Made by a program: the position numbers and the translations under genes
Assembly: GCA_018697195.1 (NCBI GenBank)
Contig: CM031860.1
Location: 61,520,509-61,584,508 of the forward strand
DNA from: Certhia americana
Taxonomy: Eukaryota > Chordata > Aves > Passeriformes > Certhiidae
DNA: 64,000 nt
Direction: 5' to 3'
Notes under the pieces: generated by a model
Databases searched by the model: none
What the model was told of the DNA's origin: nothing
What the model saw: the letters and a program-made list of their open reading frames with translations, nothing else
Part shown: one piece after another, positions 60,961 to 64,000 of the stretch
Position numbering within the stretch: the first letter of the stretch is position 1
Layout: every line of letters begins with the position of its first letter

Positions 60961-63900
60961 ATAAAAAAGACAATAATACATTACTGATCCAGTGACCACA
61001 ATCAGAGTAAACAGGTAACAGGCTCCACTTCTTTAAATGTGTCACATATCAGATTGAAGACTTCTCTTATTTATCCATCAGCATGAACAGCTCAACCCTT
61101 GTAGTCATGAGGCCCGAATTCCCATTTTAAGCCCACAGGGGAGCAAACCCAATTTCTGTTGTGGGAGAAAATGCAGAAATGTACAAAGAAAAGCAATTCC
61201 AGGCTGTCCTGTGCATCCAGACACAAGCAGGTTCTCCACTTCTGAGTTTCAGGGTATTCAGCTGCTAGGACAGCAATATTGCCCAGAGGCTTTCCTGCCA
61301 TCTTCATTAGGTGTGAAGAAGCAGGCCTGACAGAGGCTCCCAGGCTGTGGAATCTGCCAGTAAGTCACTAATTGAGCTGTGACAAACACAAACATCTGTT
61401 AAAAAATAAAAAAGGGTAGATGTGATTCAGTATGGTGCAGATGAAGGAAATGATGACCATCCAAGCTGTATTCTGTTCCCTTATAAATGAAAAATCAATG
61501 TGAACCATATGAGGGGAATGTAATGAGGGGTTTGCTTTATACTTGTATTAGTTATAAGCATGGGAATTTTCCTTATGTAAATTAGCTCTCATAGTCTATA
61601 GGGTGTTCTTTAAATAAGAAAAGAAACAAACAAATAATCCATTTGGGGTTTTTTTTAGTTATAGACCAGAGGAATCTGGCATTGTTTTGCAAAGCACAGC
61701 ATAAAGACAATTGTGAAATATACTGTGACTCCTTTGATAAAATTAATGAGAAAGAAAAAGACATTTATTTCAGTAATCCAAGGATTTCTCCAAACTCAGT
61801 GACATTAAATGCACATAACACTTTTTGTAGTGTTGCATATGAATGTTGCATGTTTTGCTGTGCAAAGATGCACCTATTTTATGGAGAAAGGAAGATGTTC
61901 ATGAGATTCCAAATACTGATGCATGAATTCCTTCATTTTAGTTCTTTTACCAGTAACCTACATAGCATTTAGTAGAAAACTATCACTTTCCATGTCTGGA
62001 GAAAAAAGATTAACATCACTTGCCTCTTAAAGAGACCTGAAGAAAATGTTTACACATAATTTCTTCACAGGAAGCAAAAGCAGCAGCCTAAGACCAATGG
62101 AGAGATTGTCACATTCAAGGAGAGCCCCTTCTGTCCACAGCATCTCACAGCAGTGACTCTTGTAATGGCAATTCAGAGCTGACTTACACAGTGCATTAAA
62201 AATTGATTTCTGTCGAGATATGGCTATAAAGGTGAGCGTAAATCACGGTCTTGAAATTGATATAAACATTTCATTAGTTATCTGTTCTCTAAATTTGTAA
62301 TGGTAGCACCCCTGGGAGAGAAGGGGAGGATGGTGCTATCAGAAAGTCCAAGTTCTGGTTGAGAGTACTTAAATAATGATTAACTGTGTTCATGTGAATG
62401 TTATCTGGGGACATTAAATCTCTTAGTCAGACTTCCTGTGGTTGCATGCCAGTAGTTTTCTAAAGCACAGAATTAGGGGTGTGGGTGGCATTCACTGGGA
62501 AGTCCATTTTCATCAGGCAATTACTATTTGAACAAAATCACACCTCTCCTTTCACTGAGACCATGTAGGTGAATGTAATTGCTCTTTTTCTATTGTCACA
62601 GCTGAATTATGTTCAAATCGCCCTCTGAGGAATGCAAGGAGTTATTTTTTTTTTTAAATATTAGATTTTTATTAGATAAACCGAGTCACATAGAAAAGTG
62701 AGTGATAAAAATTCTATCAGCTATTGAACCACAAAGCCCAGGAATTTCCCCTTCTTCATTCATTGGCCCTGTTAATGATATAGATCTTAATTAAACAAGT
62801 TTTGGAGATCAGTTGGAATATAGTAAGCAGATAAATATAAGGATAAATCTACCACAGGGAAGGAATCAGATGCTAGCTGCTCTTTATGGCACTTATCAAA
62901 CAATAATAAACTGTGGAGGAAAGTTTTCTTGACAAAAGGAATATAAAAAGTGTCAGTACAGATCAGCTGCCCAGAAATATATATTCTGGGTTAAAAAAAA
63001 AAAAACAAAGAAATTGAGCCAGAAGTCATCTGCTCTTAATTCTATCTCAGTCTTTGGGACTAACGTTTCTCACTAATTAAGCCCATCTGGAATCCTGGAG
63101 TCAGAGGATAAGAAGTATGGAGCACAGGGATTCTGGCCAGGTGAATTTGGGCATTGCAGGCAGCACTGACTGTCCATTCCATGGGCCAACAATCTGGGAA
63201 TTTGGCCTGGACTGTTCTTCATGGTTTTTGTTTTTTGTTTATTTTTTTTTCCAGCTACAACAGCCAAACCTCAAGAAAAGAATGAGCTTCAATTATCTTC
63301 AAGCTTTTATACGCATGAGAAAAAGCTACAAGGTCATGGGGAAGAGCATAGGAAGAAGTGTTTTGGCATGGTAAATTAAAATATAACAAAACTGCATAAG
63401 CCCTGGTAAGGCAGGTGCCTGCCTGTGTTAGCATTCATAGAAGGTTTCACAGAGTGAGGAACAATGCAAACCATTTTAATTACAGCTGGTGCATTCTGGT
63501 GGAACATTAGTTTTACATCATGAAACCCACCATCACTTCCAAAGCTGTGAGGTTACTAAAACATTACTTTTCTATTCAATTGTGATTGCCAAGTATGATG
63601 TGAATTTCTCCTCCTAATGCAATTTCATGCACCTTTAGGGCAGCATCTCTGTGAAAATTGACCTATAACTTGTGTGAAATATTATTGTAATATCCATGTT
63701 GGAAATGGAGCATAAAATTATACTAATATGTACACACAGGCCACATTTGTTTATTTTCAGGGCCTCGTTTCAAGACTATTGTTTTATCTACTAGGTTTTT
63801 TTTTCAAAAGGCATCTTTTGGAATCATTTAATAAATATTTGGAGTCCTAACTTTTATCTGAAAAGATTCAGATCACTATGACTCCATTGCTTTTCTTATA

Positions 63901-64000
63901 TAAAAGCAAGTGTTTTAAGAATCAAACTCAGGTTATTAACTCTAGAGATGTAATTTTAAGGCACAACTGGATTCTTCAGTTTTACCTGTGATATCTGCAA
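60961..64000. other. Gene desert segment; no gene seen
   Basis: AT-rich. Frames at 61643-61972 and 63117-63374 have no recognisable homologue. Minor homopolymers occur near 62647 (T) and 62993 (A). No repeat family recognised. Confidence 0.5.

Noticed and set aside
1..64000. Search for CRISPR arrays, prokaryotic operons, tRNA and rRNA genes
   Set aside because: No regularly spaced direct repeats with unique spacers, no clustered same-strand genes and no cloverleaf or rRNA-like segment was seen; all other evidence is vertebrate.

Overview
The window looks like vertebrate nuclear DNA, most likely from a bird and probably a songbird. It is AT-rich, CpG-poor and almost gene-free. It carries at least ten CR1 LINE fragments with the typical avian 3' ends (octamer-like ATTCTATG repeats), long poly-T/poly-A runs, tetra- and hexanucleotide microsatellites, and LTR segments that I believe belong to families common in passerines. 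The passerine placement rests on my recollection of those families and was not checked by a search. The 100-base run of N inside a poly-T tract (15661-15760) shows this is an assembled eukaryotic contig. There are no operons, CRISPR arrays, tRNA or rRNA genes that I can support.

Layout. 1-2.4 kb: unique AT-rich DNA with a degenerate pyrimidine/AGGGG repeat at the left edge. 2.45-4.0 kb: a CR1 3' end (+), then a very old LINE reverse-transcriptase relic (-) behind a 33-base poly-T. 4-14.7 kb: no recognised gene; a GC-richer patch lies at 9.8-10.45 kb. 14.7-15.4 kb: a possible LTR. 15.6-15.8 kb: homopolymer and assembly gap. 16.0 kb: CR1 (-). 19.9-21.2 kb: a CR1 (+) followed 24 bp later by a CpG-rich solo LTR with a perfect 5-bp target duplication. 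25.1-26.0 kb: an LTR-like repeat. 26-40.3 kb: desert with one CR1 (-). 40.3-41.1 kb: an LTR with visible TATA box and polyadenylation signal, then a CR1 RT fragment. 44.2 kb: CR1 (-). 54.2 kb: compound GATA/ACAT microsatellite. 56.4 kb: CR1 (-). 57.7-58.9 kb: the only convincing protein-coding locus. 60.0-61.0 kb: two CR1 elements with converging 3' ends around a compound hexanucleotide array. 61-64 kb: nothing recognised.

The one gene is an intronless ITPRIP-like (inositol 1,4,5-trisphosphate receptor-interacting protein-like 1 family) reading frame at 57731-58702 (+). Its 323 codons are free of stops and frameshifts. It ends about 200 residues short of the usual family length, and the sequence starting at or just before the stop codon is recognisably the reverse-transcriptase region of a CR1 element in the same orientation. 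It is therefore either a truncated but potentially expressed family member whose 3' end comes from CR1, or a recently silenced copy. This junction is the most interesting thing I found.

I did not find a clearly new biological system. The rest is a gene desert, or a large intron of a gene whose exons lie outside the window; the sequence alone cannot separate these. Conserved noncoding elements may be present but cannot be recognised without alignment.
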